Position numbers and translations under genes: made by a program. A DNA stretch of 64,000 nucleotides from Methylobacterium segetis (GTDB lineage Bacteria > Pseudomonadota > Alphaproteobacteria > Rhizobiales > Beijerinckiaceae), in contig NZ_SMNT01000003.1 of assembly GCF_004348265.1 (NCBI RefSeq), positions 1-64,000 of the forward strand. Reading direction: 5' to 3'. Numbering within the stretch: position 1 is the stretch's first letter; each line of letters starts with the position of its first letter. Under the pieces are notes generated by a model. It was not told the DNA's origin and did no database searches. It saw only the letters and a program-made list of their open reading frames with translations. Shown one piece after another: positions 1-13,377 of this stretch.

Positions 1-135
1 AACTTCGACACGTCGGGCTACCTTGCCGCCAATGGCGACGTCGCATCGGCGGGAATCAACCCGATGACGCACTACCTGCAATACGGGTTCTACGAAGGGC
101 GCGCCGCCGTCGACGACGGCACCTTCCTGGCCTGA
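1..135 (+). CDS. C-terminal end of a repeat-containing, probably secreted protein (partial)
   Basis: The first 44 codons of the window are open in frame 1 and end in TGA at 133-135; the 5' part lies outside. The residues read as one copy of a repeat of the form FD-x3-YLAANGDV-x5-NP-x3-HYLQYGFYEGR, a unit I recognise from the C-termini of large alphaproteobacterial secreted or calcium-binding proteins. The frame stops 35 bp before a strong hairpin. The full-length function cannot be judged from this fragment; the family name is inference from the repeat only. Confidence 0.6.
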   Translation, partial: NFDTSGYLAANGDVASAGINPMTHYLQYGFYEGRAAVDDGTFLA

Positions 136-169
136 GCGGCTCCCGATCCGGGCTCCGCCCGCACGAAAC

Positions 170-204
170 GAGCGTGGCCGGCGCCTCAGGCGCCGGCCAC
201 GCTC
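170..204. terminator. Strong hairpin between convergent genes
   Basis: A perfect 16-bp inverted repeat (arms 170-185 and 189-204, GAGCGTGGCCGGCGCC and its complement) with a 3-nt loop. It sits between the plus-strand gene ending at 135 and minus-strand gltD ending at 302, so it can serve both strands. There is no long T-run on either side. Confidence 0.7.
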
Positions 205-301
205 CACCTGTCTGATCCGGCGCCGATCCGTCCCGCGAACCGGGATCCGCCTTGCCCCAACAGGCGATCGGGCCAGCGCGAAACGGCCCGCTTCCCTTAT
301 A

Positions 302-1732
<1,431 letters not shown>

Positions 1733-1830
1733 CGATCCGTCCCTGGGATGGCGGATCACCCGATCCGGCCCCCTTGCGTCGTCGCCCTGATCGGAGCGGC
1801 CGGCTTCCGCGCCGGCCGCCTCTGTCGTTC

Positions 1831-4800
1831 TTATTCCGCCGCCACCGGCATGCGGGCCATCTCCATCTCGCGCAGCGCCCGGCGGTACTCCACCGGCATC
1901 ACCTTCACGAACTTGGTCCTATAGGCCGACCAATTGTCGAGGATCTCCTGCGCGCGGGGGCTGCCCGTATACTTCAGGTGGTTGGTGATGAGCTGCGAGA
2001 GCCGCTCCTCGTCGTGGCCGGACATGTCGGCCAGGATGTCGACGCGGCCTTTGGTCTCGAGGTCGCCGTCCTGGTGGAAGCGGCGCATCAGATCGTCCTC
2101 CTCCTCCACGGGCTCGAGGTCGACCATCGAGAGGTTGCAGCGCGCCGAGAACGAGCCGTCCTCGTCGAGCACGTAGGCGATGCCGCCGGACATGCCGGCC
2201 GCGAAGTTGCGCCCCGTCTCGCCGATCGACACCACGACGCCGCCGGTCATGTACTCGCAGCCGTGGTCGCCCATGCCCTCGACGACCGCGATGGCACCCG
2301 AATTGCGCACGGCGAAGCGCTCGCCCGCCGAGCCGCGGATGTAGCACTCGCCCGCGATCGCTCCGTAGAGCACGGTGTTGCCGACCATGATGGTCCGGCT
2401 GGGCGACGCCTTCAGCTCGTCGCTCGGCCGGATGATCAGCTTGCCGCCGGACAGGCCCTTGCCGACGTAGTCGTTGCCGTGGCCCGTCAGTTCGATCGTG
2501 ACGCCCGCCGCGACCCAGGCGCCGAAGCTCTGGCCGGCGGTGCCGGAGAGCTTCACCACGATGGTGTCGTCGGGCAGGCCTTCATGGCCGTGCGCCTTGG
2601 CGACGAGCCCCGAGAGCATGGCGCCCGCGGCCCGGTCCGAATTGCGGATCGTGTCGCGCAGCGTCACCGCCTCGCCGGTCTCGATGGCGTGCCGGGCCCC
2701 CTCGATCAGGCGCCGGTCGAGCACGTGCTCGATCGGGTGGTGCTGCGTCTCGACGTGGCGGATCGCGATCTCCGGCCCGACCTGCGGACGGTGGAACAGC
2801 TTCGAGAAGTCGAGGCCGCGCGCCTTCCAGTGGGCGATCGCCTCCACCTTGTCGAGGAGATCGGAGCGCCCGACCAGATCCTCGAGCTTGGCAAAGCCCA
2901 TCGCGGCCATGAGCTCGCGCACCTCCTCGGCCACGTAGAAGAAGTAGTTCACCACGTGCTCGGGCGTGCCCTTGAAGCGCTTGCGCAGCACCGGGTCCTG
3001 GGTCGCGACGCCGACCGGGCAGGTGTTCAGGTGGCACTTGCGCATCATGATGCAGCCCGCCGCGATGAGCGGAGCGGTCGAGAAGCCGAACTGGTCGGCC
3101 CCGAGGAGCGCGGCGATCATCACGTCGCGGCCGGTGCGAAGCCCCCCGTCCGCCTGCAGCGCCACGCGGCCGCGCAGGTTGTTGAGGACGAGCGTCTGCT
3201 GCGTCTCGGCGAGACCCGTCTCCCAGGGGCCGCCCGCGTGCTTGATCGAGGTGAGCGGGGCAGCACCCGTGCCACCGTCGAACCCCGAGATCGTGATATG
3301 GTCGGCCCGCGCCTTGGCAACGCCCGCCGCGACCGTGCCGACGCCGACCTCGGAGACGAGCTTCACCGAGACGTCGGCGGCCGGGTTCACGTTCTTCAGG
3401 TCGAAGATGAGCTGGGCCAGATCCTCGATCGAGTAGATGTCGTGATGGGGCGGCGGCGAGATCAGGCCGACGCCGGGTGTGGCGTAGCGGACCTTGGCGA
3501 TCTTGGCGTCGACCTTGTGGCCGGGCAGCTGGCCGCCCTCGCCGGGCTTGGCGCCCTGCGCGACCTTGATCTGCATCATGTCGGCGTTGACGAGGTACTC
3601 CGTCGTGACGCCGAACCGGCCCGAGGCCACCTGCTTGATGGCCGAGCGGCGCGAGCGCCCGTCGGGGAGCGGCTTGAAGCGCTCCACCTCCTCGCCGCCC
3701 TCGCCCGAGTTCGAGCGGCCGCCGAAGGAGTTGACGGCGATCGCCAGCGTCTCGTGCGCCTCCTTCGAGATCGAGCCGTACGACATGGCGCCGGTGGCGA
3801 ACCGCTTCACGATCTCGGAGGCCGGTTCCACCTCGGCGAGGTCGATCGGCTTCCGGCCGATCTCGTCGGCGCCCTTGATCCGGAACAGGCCGCGCAGCGT
3901 CTTGAGGTGGTTCTCCTGCTCGTTCACGAGGCGCGCGTATTCGCGGTAGCGCTCGGGCACGCCGAGACGGACCGCGTGCTGCAGCGTGGCCACGGTGTCG
4001 GGCGTCCAGGTGTGGGTCTCGCCGCGCAGCCGGTAGGCGTACTCGCCACCAACATCGAGGGCGTTGCGGTAGACCGGCGCGTCGCCGAAGGCGTCGCAGT
4101 GGCGCTGGGCCGTCTCCTCGGCGACCTCGGCCATGCCGACGCCCTCGATGGTGGTCGCCGTGCCGAAGAAGTCGCGCGCCACGAAATCGGAGTTGAGGCC
4201 GACCGCGTCGAAGATCTGCGCGCCGCAATAGGATTGATAGGTCGAGATGCCCATCTTGGACATGACCTTCAGAAGGCCCTTATCGATCGACTTGATGTAG
4301 CGGTAGACGATCTCGTCGTCGGTGAGGTCCGGCGGGAACTCGTCCTTCATCGCGATCAGGGTCTCGAAGGCGAGATAGGGGTTCACGGCCTCGGCGCCGT
4401 AGCCGGCCAGGCACGCGAAATGGTGCACCTCGCGTGGCTCGCCCGATTCGACCACGAGGCCGACCGAGGTGCGAAGCCCCTTGCGGATCAGGTAATTGTG
4501 CACGGCCGCGGTGGCGAGCAGCGCCGGGATGGGGATCCGGTCCGGGCCGACCGCGCGGTCGGACAGGATGATGATATTGTAGCCGCCGCGCACCGCGACC
4601 TCGGCCCGGTCGCAGAGCCGGTCGAGCGCGCCTTCCATGGCGGCCGCGCCCGTCTCGGCGGGGTAGGTCATGTCGAGGGTCTTCGTGTCGAAGCGGTCCT
4701 CGAAATGGCCGATCGAGCGGATCTTCTCGAGATCGCCGTTCGTCAGGATCGGCTGGCGGACCTCGAGCCGCTTCTTGCGGGAGGCGCCCTCCATGTCGAG

Positions 4801-6546
4801 CAGGTTCGGCCGCGGCCCGATGAACGAGACGAGGCTCATCACGGCCTCCTCGCGGATCGGGTCGATCGGCGGGTTGGTCACCTGCGCGAAGTTCTGCTTG
4901 AAGTAGGTGTAGAGGAGCTTCGGCTTGTCCGAGAGCGCCGAGAGCGGCGTGTCGGAGCCCATCGAGCCGACCGCCTCCTGGCCGGTCACGGCCATGGGCT
5001 GCATCAGGAGCTTCAGATCCTCCTGGCTGTAGCCGAAGGCCTGCTGGCGATCGAGGAGCGACACGTCCGAGCGCGAGGCGCGCGGGCTGACGGGCTTCAG
5101 GTCCTCCAGCACGATCTGGGTGTTCTTCAGCCACTCGGGGTAGGGATGTGCGGCGGCGAGCTCGCCCTTGATCTCCTCGTCCGAGACGATGCGGCCCTTC
5201 TCCAGGTCGATCAACAGCATCCGGCCCGGCTGCAGGCGCCAGGACTGGACGATCTTCTCGTCGGGGATCGGCAGCACGCCCATCTCGGAGGCGAGCACGA
5301 CAAGCCCGTCGTCGGTGACGAGGTAGCGGGCGGGCCTGAGACCGTTGCGGTCGAGGGTGGCGCCGATCTGGCGGCCATCCGTGAAGGCGACGGCGGCCGG
5401 CCCGTCCCACGGCTCCATCAGGGCGGCGTGATACTCGTAGAAGGCGCGCCGCTCCTCGCTCATCAGCGGGTTGCCGGCCCAGGCTTCCGGGATCAGCATC
5501 ATCATCGCGTGGGCGAGCGGGTAGCCGCCCATCACCAGGAATTCGAGCGCGTTGTCGAAGCAGGCCGTGTCGGACTGGCCCTCGTAGGAGATCGGCCAGA
5601 GCTTCGAGATGTCGTTGCCGAACAGCTCCGAATCGACGCTCGCCTGGCGGGCGGCCATCCAGTTCACGTTGCCGCGCAGCGTGTTGATCTCGCCGTTATG
5701 CGCCACCATCCGATAGGGGTGGGACAGGCGCCAGGTCGGGAAGGTGTTGGTGGCGAAGCGCTGGTGCACGAGCGCCAGCGCCGAGACGAAACGCTCGTCC
5801 TTGAGGTCGAGGAAGTAACGCCCGAGCTGGTGCACCAGCACCATGCCCTTGTAGACGATGGTCCGGCTCGACACCGAGACGGGGTAGAACTCCATCAGGC
5901 GCTCGTCCTGCGCGCCGTAGACCTTGCCCGAGATCACCTTGCGGGCGACGTAGACGCGCCGCTCGAACGCATCGGCGTCGGCGATCGACGCGGGACGGCC
6001 GATGAAGACCTGGCGGTGATGCGGCTCGGTCTTGCGCACGGCGGCGCCGAGATCCTCCGAATCGACCGGAACGTCGCGCCAGCCGATGAGCGGCAGCCCC
6101 TCGTCGGCGAGCGCCTTCTCGACGATCTCCTCGATCGTCCGGCGCGCATCCGCCTCCTGCGGCATGAAGAACTGGCCGATCGCGTACTCGCCAGCGGCCG
6201 GCAGCTCGAAGCCGAGGCGCGAGCATTCCTCCGCGAAGAAGGCGTGCGGGATCTGTACGAGGATGCCGCAACCGTCGCCCATCGTCGGATCGGCGCCGAC
6301 CGCGCCGCGATGGTCGAGGTTCTCCAAGATCTTCAGGCCCTGCTGGACGATCGCGTGGCTCTGGCGGTTGTGCATGTCCGCGACGAAGCCGACGCCGCAG
6401 GCGTCGCGCTCCTGGGCGGGATCGTAGGACCCTTGCGCCTTCGGCAGGGCCGGGTCGCGCACCGTCAGCGGCTTGCCAGTATCACGGGTGGCCGGGATGG
6501 ATGCCGGAACGGTCCCGAAGCCTTCAGATGCAGCCACGCTCTTCAT
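1831..6546 (-). CDS. gltB: Glutamate synthase [NADPH] large (alpha) subunit
   Basis: GltB makes glutamate: an N-terminal class II glutaminase releases ammonia, which is channelled to an FMN/[3Fe-4S] synthase site. From the ATG at 6546 the protein has 1571 residues, normal for the family. DACGVGF carries the expected N-terminal nucleophile Cys50, so a propeptide of 49 residues should be removed. The [3Fe-4S] cysteines are C1165, C1171 and C1176 (spacing x5, x4), followed by the C-terminal GXGXG beta-helix. An ATG at 6597 or TTG at 6600 would extend the N-terminus by up to 18 residues; neither has a clear ribosome-binding site, so the start is uncertain. It precedes gltD on the same strand. Confidence 0.95.
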   Translation of the reverse strand: MKSVAASEGFGTVPASIPATRDTGKPLTVRDPALPKAQGSYDPAQERDACGVGFVADMHNRQSHAIVQQGLKILENLDHRGAVGADPTMGDGCGILVQIPHAFFAEECSRLGFELPAAGEYAIGQFFMPQEADARRTIEEIVEKALADEGLPLIGWRDVPVDSEDLGAAVRKTEPHHRQVFIGRPASIADADAFERRVYVARKVISGKVYGAQDERLMEFYPVSVSSRTIVYKGMVLVHQLGRYFLDLKDERFVSALALVHQRFATNTFPTWRLSHPYRMVAHNGEINTLRGNVNWMAARQASVDSELFGNDISKLWPISYEGQSDTACFDNALEFLVMGGYPLAHAMMMLIPEAWAGNPLMSEERRAFYEYHAALMEPWDGPAAVAFTDGRQIGATLDRNGLRPARYLVTDDGLVVLASEMGVLPIPDEKIVQSWRLQPGRMLLIDLEKGRIVSDEEIKGELAAAHPYPEWLKNTQIVLEDLKPVSPRASRSDVSLLDRQQAFGYSQEDLKLLMQPMAVTGQEAVGSMGSDTPLSALSDKPKLLYTYFKQNFAQVTNPPIDPIREEAVMSLVSFIGPRPNLLDMEGASRKKRLEVRQPILTNGDLEKIRSIGHFEDRFDTKTLDMTYPAETGAAAMEGALDRLCDRAEVAVRGGYNIIILSDRAVGPDRIPIPALLATAAVHNYLIRKGLRTSVGLVVESGEPREVHHFACLAGYGAEAVNPYLAFETLIAMKDEFPPDLTDDEIVYRYIKSIDKGLLKVMSKMGISTYQSYCGAQIFDAVGLNSDFVARDFFGTATTIEGVGMAEVAEETAQRHCDAFGDAPVYRNALDVGGEYAYRLRGETHTWTPDTVATLQHAVRLGVPERYREYARLVNEQENHLKTLRGLFRIKGADEIGRKPIDLAEVEPASEIVKRFATGAMSYGSISKEAHETLAIAVNSFGGRSNSGEGGEEVERFKPLPDGRSRRSAIKQVASGRFGVTTEYLVNADMMQIKVAQGAKPGEGGQLPGHKVDAKIAKVRYATPGVGLISPPPHHDIYSIEDLAQLIFDLKNVNPAADVSVKLVSEVGVGTVAAGVAKARADHITISGFDGGTGAAPLTSIKHAGGPWETGLAETQQTLVLNNLRGRVALQADGGLRTGRDVMIAALLGADQFGFSTAPLIAAGCIMMRKCHLNTCPVGVATQDPVLRKRFKGTPEHVVNYFFYVAEEVRELMAAMGFAKLEDLVGRSDLLDKVEAIAHWKARGLDFSKLFHRPQVGPEIAIRHVETQHHPIEHVLDRRLIEGARHAIETGEAVTLRDTIRNSDRAAGAMLSGLVAKAHGHEGLPDDTIVVKLSGTAGQSFGAWVAAGVTIELTGHGNDYVGKGLSGGKLIIRPSDELKASPSRTIMVGNTVLYGAIAGECYIRGSAGERFAVRNSGAIAVVEGMGDHGCEYMTGGVVVSIGETGRNFAAGMSGGIAYVLDEDGSFSARCNLSMVDLEPVEEEDDLMRRFHQDGDLETKGRVDILADMSGHDEERLSQLITNHLKYTGSPRAQEILDNWSAYRTKFVKVMPVEYRRALREMEMARMPVAAE

Positions 6547-7191
6547 CCCTCGTCTGCCGACCCTGCCCGCATGCGAGCATGTTTCGTGCCCGGCCATCAA
6601 CCGATGCCGGGTCCAGGTAACATTTTCGTCGGGTTCAGCCGGGTCTTCGGTGAGGAAGCGCCCGCCAACCCGCGGGCTCGACGCCGGCTCCGCTCAGCCG
6701 GCGTGGGCCCGGATCGCCGCGATGGCGACCGGCTTCAGATCTCGTTTCGACGTCACGATCGTCACGTGCCGAAATCCCCAGCCCGCCGGGTCTTGTTCCC
6801 AGGAGGCGCGCCCAACCGAAAAATGGGACAGTCATACTGTCCTAACGCTGGAACGTGACAGATTTCAACCGTTCCAGCAAGGGGCTGCGCAGGCGTGAAC
6901 GCGCGAATCCGGCGCATGGCGCCCCTGCGGGACGGAGATCAAACGCCGCATCTCGACGGCAAGCTTCGAACGGGTCTCGCCCGGATCGGCCCGCAATCTC
7001 GCCCCAATCCTTGCGTTAACAAAGTCTTGCCGAGCACAAGCGGCATGCGGGGCAACGACCTCGCCGGGACAGCCGAAGGACCCGCGGGACAAGCGGGCCT
7101 TCGGCACGCGCCGGGCGCGACGTCCGAACACGGGCGCGGCACCCTGACCCCGGCCGAGAGGTCGCCCCCGACAGCAACGGGACGAGGCGAC
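6547..7191. other. Intergenic region between divergent gltB and an exported-protein gene
   Basis: About 645 bp with no convincing gene. It must hold the gltB promoter (minus) and the promoter of the gene at 7192 (plus). Open frames run through it but start late and have no family resemblance. The one clear structure is the inverted repeat at 6826-6842. Confidence 0.6.
6826..6842. promoter_or_regulatory. Candidate operator: 7-bp inverted repeat GGACAGT-CAT-ACTGTCC
   Basis: A perfect dyad with 3-bp spacer, in a locally AT-richer stretch of the gltB / 7192 divergent intergenic region, 280 bp from gltB and 350 bp from the plus-strand start. Its size and symmetry fit a dimeric repressor or activator site. 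No regulator is identified. Confidence 0.35.
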
Positions 7192-8223
7192 ATGGCGGCA
7201 CGAGCCCACGGGCAAGCCAACGGCACTGCGCAGGAGATCGCCCGCCACCTTCGGGCGGGGCTCGCGGCAGGCGCCCTCCTGCTGACGGCCGGCGCCGCGC
7301 AGGCGCAATACCTCTACGAGGACGCGATTCTCTCGCCGCGCGCCGTGGCATGGCGCCTCACCGATCGCGGCTTCAGCGGGTTCTCGCGGCCACGCTTCGA
7401 CGGGCAGGATTACGTGGTCGAGGCCTTCGCTCCGAACGGGGCGCGGGTGCGCCTCTTCGTCGATGCCCGCGACGGGGCGATCGTCGGACGCCAGCGCCTG
7501 GACGCTGCCCCCGTCGCGCGGCTCGTGCGGCCGGCGCCCGGCTACGGCTGGACCGAGGCCGATGCCCGCCTCGTTCCCCCGGCCGATATCCCTCAGCCCG
7601 GTGGGCGCATCCTGCCGCCCCGGCCGGAACTCTATGGCCGCATCGAGGGGGCGCCCGCGCCGCGCCGCGACATGCAAGGCCGCGACATGCAAGGCCGCGA
7701 CCTGCAGGAGGGCAATCCCCTCAGCGTGAACCCGGACGCGAAGGCCCGGCCCGAGCCTCAGCGCCGCACGGCGCGCCTCGCGCCTCCCCCGGCGGCCAAG
7801 CCCGCCGAGACGCGGCCGGCGGCCCGTACCGCGCCGGAGGCGCCGCAGCCGAGCCTGAAGCCGGCCGAAGCCGCGAAGGAGGCTCCCAGGGCGCCGGAGC
7901 AGGCGAAGCCCGAGACCCGCGAGGCGCCGGTCGCGGCGGCCGAGCCGCCGAAGGCCGCGCCGGCACCCCAGACGCCCGCCGCCGTGCAGCCGCCGCCGAA
8001 GGAAGCCGCCGAGAAGGCGCAGGAGATCAAGCCGGCCGAGGCGAAGCCCGCGGAGGCCAAGGCTTCCGAGCCCAAGGCTCCCGAGGTCAAGGCCGCCGAG
8101 GCCGAGCACAAGCCCGGCACCTCCGGCTGGCAGGACCCCCCGGAGGGCAAGCGCAACGTCCGCGTGATCGGCGGTGCAACCGTCGTGACGCGACCCTCGG
8201 GCGAGGCCAGCAGCACGGACTGA
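7192..8223 (+). CDS. Exported Pro/Ala/Lys-rich protein with a PepSY-like N-terminal region
   Basis: A 343-residue protein starting at ATG 7192 with GACGAGG upstream. Residues 1 to about 38 look like a signal peptide (hydrophobic GLAAGALLLTAGAAQAQ, cleavage near AQA-Q), so export to the periplasm is expected. Residues about 40-105 form a compact alpha/beta stretch (AVAWRLTDRGFSGFSRPRF, then RLFVDARDGAIVG) like small PepSY-type modules. The remainder is low-complexity, rich in P, A, E and K, with PAEAK-type repeats and a 15-nt tandem repeat. An in-frame start at 6895 would add 99 residues ahead of the signal peptide and is unlikely. The role is unknown; the low-complexity tail suggests a flexible envelope linker. 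Confidence 0.7.
   Translation: MAARAHGQANGTAQEIARHLRAGLAAGALLLTAGAAQAQYLYEDAILSPRAVAWRLTDRGFSGFSRPRFDGQDYVVEAFAPNGARVRLFVDARDGAIVGRQRLDAAPVARLVRPAPGYGWTEADARLVPPADIPQPGGRILPPRPELYGRIEGAPAPRRDMQGRDMQGRDLQEGNPLSVNPDAKARPEPQRRTARLAPPPAAKPAETRPAARTAPEAPQPSLKPAEAAKEAPRAPEQAKPETREAPVAAAEPPKAAPAPQTPAAVQPPPKEAAEKAQEIKPAEAKPAEAKASEPKAPEVKAAEAEHKPGTSGWQDPPEGKRNVRVIGGATVVTRPSGEASSTD
7666..7710 (+). repeat. 15-bp tandem repeat, three units, in frame
   Basis: Two exact copies of CGCGACATGCAAGGC (7666-7680, 7681-7695) and a diverged third unit (7696-7710) encode RDMQG-RDMQG-RDLQE in the exported protein. Being in frame, copy number could vary without breaking the gene. Confidence 0.75.
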
Positions 8224-8294
8224 GCGAAACCGTCCGTCGAGGGCTATCGGCGCGACGCGTCGACCGGCTGATGCGATCGGCGGCGTGAGCTCGA

Positions 8295-9146
8295 TCACGT
8301 CCCTTCGAGGATCAGGCGCTCGGCGCCCGTGAACACGGTCAGCGTGTCCGAGCGGGCGATGGCGCACATCGTCATGCCGTGAAGCTTCGCCCGGTCGAGG
8401 GCGAGGGAGGTCGGCGCCGAGATCGCCACCAGCACCGCCGCCCCGAGATGGGCCGCCTTCTCCACCATCTCGAACGAGCAGCGGCTCGTGATGACGAGGA
8501 ACCCCTCGGCCGGATCGGTGCCGGTGCGGATCAGCGCGCCGATCAGCTTGTCGAGGGCGTTGTGGCGGCCGACATCCTCGCGCACCGCCACGAGGCTGCC
8601 GTCGAGCCGCGCCCAGGCCGCGGCGTGCACGGCCCGCGTCTCCCGATTGAGGGTCTGAGCGGGGCCGAGCGCGGTCAGCGCGGCGCTGATCGCCCGCATC
8701 GAGACCCGGGTGCGCGGCGCCTCGCGGGGCTCGGCCACCGGGAGCGATGCGAGATCGTCGATGCCGCAGACGCCGCAGCCGGTGCGCCCGCTGATCGCGC
8801 GCTTGCGGGCGAGGTGCTCGCGCAGGCGCCCCGGCACGAGGTCCACGAGGAGCCGCAATCCGCCTTCGCCTTCCTCCACCCGGGCCGAGCGGATCTCTCC
8901 GGCCGAGGCGACGATGCCTTCGGTCAGGCTGAAGCCGTAGGCGAAATCCTCCAGGTCCGAAGGGCTCGTCATCATGACCGCGTAGGGCACGCTGCCGTAG
9001 ACGAGATTGACCGGCGTCTCGACAGCGAGCGGACGCGCATCGTTCCGCGGCTCCGCCTCCTCGTAGGCGATGACCTGCGTCGGGACGCGGATCGCAGGAT
9101 CGGGCAGGAGGGGTTCGGCGGCGGGGCTCGGTTCGATGGGCGGCAT
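8295..9146 (-). CDS. fdhD: FdhD sulfurtransferase for formate dehydrogenase maturation
   Basis: FdhD moves sulfur from the IscS cysteine desulfurase to the molybdenum/bis-MGD cofactor and is required for active formate dehydrogenase. The 283-residue product carries the sulfur-transfer motif GCGVCG (C124, C127), then DVGRHNALDK and the C-terminal SRCSFEMVEKAAHLG and GAPT-like SAPTSLAL segments typical of the family. ATG start at 9146. No formate dehydrogenase subunit gene is in the window, so it works on enzymes encoded elsewhere; a methylotroph would have several. It is divergent from coxB. Confidence 0.93.
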   Translation of the reverse strand: MPPIEPSPAAEPLLPDPAIRVPTQVIAYEEAEPRNDARPLAVETPVNLVYGSVPYAVMMTSPSDLEDFAYGFSLTEGIVASAGEIRSARVEEGEGGLRLLVDLVPGRLREHLARKRAISGRTGCGVCGIDDLASLPVAEPREAPRTRVSMRAISAALTALGPAQTLNRETRAVHAAAWARLDGSLVAVREDVGRHNALDKLIGALIRTGTDPAEGFLVITSRCSFEMVEKAAHLGAAVLVAISAPTSLALDRAKLHGMTMCAIARSDTLTVFTGAERLILEGT

Positions 9147-9503
9147 GCGGGTCCGTCGCGGGATCGAGAGGGATGGCGGACATATAGCAACGGGCGTGCG
9201 GCGATGCTCCGGCTATCCTGATCCGCGTGCGACGCCGTGTCCCGCCCGCGCCGAGGCGGCTTGGCGGGAGCGCCCGGAAACGGCCCGAAACCCTGGAACG
9301 AGCCTAAGAAAACAGCCGATGCGACGCTGTTGCGGTTGCACCTTGACGTTCCTTGTGGTCTGACACCGCGATCGGAGGCCGGCCGGGTTCACGCACCCGC
9401 CGACGTCCTACCACGTCACGACAGCAGCGCGCAGACCCCGGGACAATCGGGGCGCGCGCGGTCGGCCATCGAGGCCAAGCCAAGGGGAGCCACGGGAAGG
9501 CAC
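9147..9503. other. Divergent intergenic region fdhD / coxB
   Basis: About 357 bp with promoters expected on both strands. A TTGACG hexamer at 9343-9348 points toward coxB but has no convincing -10 at normal spacing. I see no gene, repeat or RNA element. Confidence 0.5.
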
Positions 9504-10340
9504 ATGCGGACGGCGAAGACGCACACTCGCTCAACTTGGGGGGGCGCCGCGCTCGGCGCCATCCTGGCCTCGACCTCCCCGGCGCTCGCGGCCGGCATCG
9601 GCCAGCCGGAGCCGTGGCAGATGGACCGCCAGGTGCCCGTCACCGAGAACGCCCGGGACATCCTGAACTTCGAGGTGGCCCTGCACTGGCTCTCGCTCGG
9701 CATCTCGCTCTTCGTGCTGGCGCTGATCCTCTACTGCGTCTTCCGCTTCAGCGCGAAGGCGAACCCCACCCCCTCGAAGACCACTCATAACACCCTGATC
9801 GAGGTGGCCTGGACGATCGTCCCGGTGCTCATCCTCGTGGCGGTCGCCATCCCCTCCTTCCGCCTTCTGCGCACGCAGCTCTCCGACCCGAAGGCCGACG
9901 TGCTCGTGAAGGTCATCGGCCACGCTTGGTACTGGTCGTACGAGTACCCGGCCGACCAGGGCGGCGGCTTCACCTTCGACGCCAACCTCGACGAGGACAA
10001 GCAGCCGAAGCTGCTCGGCACCGACAACGACATGGTCGTGCCGGTGAACAAGGTGGTGAAGATCCAGGTCACCGCCGCCGACGTGCTCCACTCCTGGGCC
10101 GTGCCCTCCTTCGGCTTCAAGATCGACGCCGTGCCCGGCCGCCTCAACCAGTTCTGGTTCAAGGCCGAGCGCGAGGGCACCTATCACGGCCAGTGCTCCG
10201 AGCTCTGCGGCCAGCGCCACGCCTACATGCCGATCACCGTCCGCGTCGTGAGCGACGAGGCCTACGCCCAGTGGCTCACCGAGGCGAAGACCAAGTACGC
10301 CCGCATCGACGACGGCTCCAAGCTCGCCGACGCCCGCTAA
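9504..10340 (+). CDS. coxB: Cytochrome c oxidase subunit II (aa3 type)
   Basis: Subunit II accepts electrons from cytochrome c at its binuclear CuA centre and passes them to heme a. The 278-residue product has a signal peptide (to about ALAA-30), two membrane helices (about 58-82 and 98-120) and a periplasmic cupredoxin domain. The CuA ligands are all present: H196, C231, E233, C235, H239, M242. No C-terminal heme c motif is present, so it is the plain aa3 form. The ATG at 9504 follows AAGGGGAGC and gives a normal signal peptide; the frame is open upstream to 9237. First gene of the oxidase operon. Confidence 0.95.
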   Translation: MRTAKTHTRSTWGGAALGAILASTSPALAAGIGQPEPWQMDRQVPVTENARDILNFEVALHWLSLGISLFVLALILYCVFRFSAKANPTPSKTTHNTLIEVAWTIVPVLILVAVAIPSFRLLRTQLSDPKADVLVKVIGHAWYWSYEYPADQGGGFTFDANLDEDKQPKLLGTDNDMVVPVNKVVKIQVTAADVLHSWAVPSFGFKIDAVPGRLNQFWFKAEREGTYHGQCSELCGQRHAYMPITVRVVSDEAYAQWLTEAKTKYARIDDGSKLADAR

Positions 10341-12053
<1,713 letters not shown>

Positions 12054-12084
12054 CGGTCGGGATCCGATCCGTCGAGAAACCCTC

Positions 12085-12110
12085 GCGAGGACCGCCCCGG
12101 CGGTCCTCGC
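12085..12110 (+). terminator. Hairpin after coxA
   Basis: Arms GCGAGGACCGC and GCGGTCCTCGC (12085-12095, 12100-12110) with a 4-nt loop, followed by TCTTTC. It is probably an attenuating or partial terminator, as ctaB and the remaining operon genes continue in the same direction 100 bp later. Confidence 0.6.
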
Positions 12111-12214
12111 TCTTTCCCGGATACCCTCACGGCCCCGCTTTCGGGGGTATCCGGCAAGGGGCGGCGCCGCGGATGGCGCGAAGCGAGCCACCTGAACCGA
12201 GATCCGCGAGTACC

Positions 12215-13180
12215 ATGACGAGCCTGACGAACAGCCTGCCCGTCGGCGCCGAGGCCCAGGGCTTCGCCCACGCCCCGTCGATCGTCGGCGGTGACGTGCC
12301 GGACTACTTCGCCCTCCTGAAGCCCCGCGTGATGGTCCTCGTGATCTTCACGGCGCTGGTCGGCATGGTGGTCTCGCACGGCCACGTGAACCCGGCCATC
12401 GGCGCTATCTCGCTCCTGATGATCGCGGTCGGGGCCGGCGCCTCGGGCTGCCTCAACATGTGGTGGGACGCCGACATCGACGCGGTGATGACCCGGACCG
12501 CCAAGCGACCGATCCCGGACGGCCGCATCCAGCCCGGCGAGGCTCTCGCCTTCGGCCTGACCCTGTCGGTCGGCTCGGTCCTGATCCTGGGGCTCGCCGC
12601 GAACTGGCTCGCCGCCGGGCTCCTCGCCTTCACGATCGTCTTCTACGCCGTGATCTACTCGATGTGGCTGAAGCGGGCGACGCCGCAGAACATCGTCATT
12701 GGCGGCGCCGCCGGCGCCCTCCCCCCGGTGATCGGTCAGGCGGTGGTCTCGGGCACGGTCGGCATCGAATCGATCGTGCTGTTCCTGATCATCTTCATCT
12801 GGACGCCGCCCCATTTCTGGGCGCTGGCTCTCGTGAAGGCCGGCGAGTACGCCAAGGCCGGCATCCCGATGATGCCGAACGTGGCGGGCCCTCAATCGAC
12901 CCGCCGCCAGATCGTCTACTACACCCTGCTGCTGGCGCCGCTCGGTCTCGCGCCGGTCTTCCTCGGCTTCGGCGGCCTGCTCTACGCGATCGTCGGCGCC
13001 CTCGGCGGCCTCGGCATGCTGGCCTTCAGCGTCCAAGTGTTCCGCCATCGCGCGGGCGAGGCGGAGAAGCGCGCGGCGATGGGCATGTTCGCCTTCTCGA
13101 TCCTCTACCTGTTCCTGCTCTTCTCGGCGCTCCTCGCCGAGCAGGGGCTCGGCCTGTTCCGGCCCGTGACGTTCGCCTGA
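12215..13180 (+). CDS. ctaB: Protoheme IX farnesyltransferase (heme O synthase)
   Basis: CtaB attaches a farnesyl group to heme B, giving heme O, the precursor of heme A for the oxidase. The 321-residue membrane protein has the UbiA-family prenyl-diphosphate/Mg motif N-x3-D-x3-D at NMWWDADID, followed by MTRTAKRPI, a second polar loop YSMWLKR, and about nine hydrophobic segments. ATG at 12215 is the first start after the coxA terminator; the frame is open further upstream but overlaps coxA. It sits in the classic coxBA-ctaB-ctaG-coxC order. Confidence 0.95.
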   Translation: MTSLTNSLPVGAEAQGFAHAPSIVGGDVPDYFALLKPRVMVLVIFTALVGMVVSHGHVNPAIGAISLLMIAVGAGASGCLNMWWDADIDAVMTRTAKRPIPDGRIQPGEALAFGLTLSVGSVLILGLAANWLAAGLLAFTIVFYAVIYSMWLKRATPQNIVIGGAAGALPPVIGQAVVSGTVGIESIVLFLIIFIWTPPHFWALALVKAGEYAKAGIPMMPNVAGPQSTRRQIVYYTLLLAPLGLAPVFLGFGGLLYAIVGALGGLGMLAFSVQVFRHRAGEAEKRAAMGMFAFSILYLFLLFSALLAEQGLGLFRPVTFA

Positions 13181-13195
13181 GTGTTTGAGTTCCCG

Positions 13196-13360
13196 ATGCA
13201 GGATCCCCTACCCGGCTACCGGCCGTTGACTCCGGAGGAGGAGCGCCGCCGCCGCAAGCGCTCCATCGCCATCGCCCTCGCGCTCGGCGCCATGGTCCTC
13301 ATCTTCTTCGTCCTGACCATCGCCAAGCTCGGGCCGCAGGTCCTCAACCGGCCGCTCTAG
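13196..13360 (+). CDS. Small single-span protein of the oxidase operon (CoxF-like)
   Basis: A 54-codon ORF starts at ATG 13196, 15 bp after ctaB, and ends 17 bp before ctaG. The product has a basic N-terminal patch (EEERRRRKR), one membrane helix (about residues 23-43, IAIALALGAMVLIFFVLTI) and a short tail. A tiny membrane protein at exactly this place between ctaB and ctaG is usual in rhizobial and Methylobacterium oxidase operons and is often called CoxF or an oxidase assembly protein. GTG 13181 is an in-frame alternative start adding five residues. Function is inferred from position. Confidence 0.7.
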   Translation: MQDPLPGYRPLTPEEERRRRKRSIAIALALGAMVLIFFVLTIAKLGPQVLNRPL

Positions 13361-13377
13361 CTTCGACCTCGGAAACC

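Noticed and set aside
1774-6858. A 1694-codon open frame on the plus strand opposite gltB
   Set aside because: It is rich in R, A, H and D with no family motif and is exactly antisense to gltB, whose motifs are complete. High-GC genes give such frames on the other strand.
9343-9371. sigma70-type promoter for coxB based on TTGACG
   Set aside because: No acceptable -10 sequence at 16-18 bp; the hexamer alone is not enough in 357 bp of sequence.
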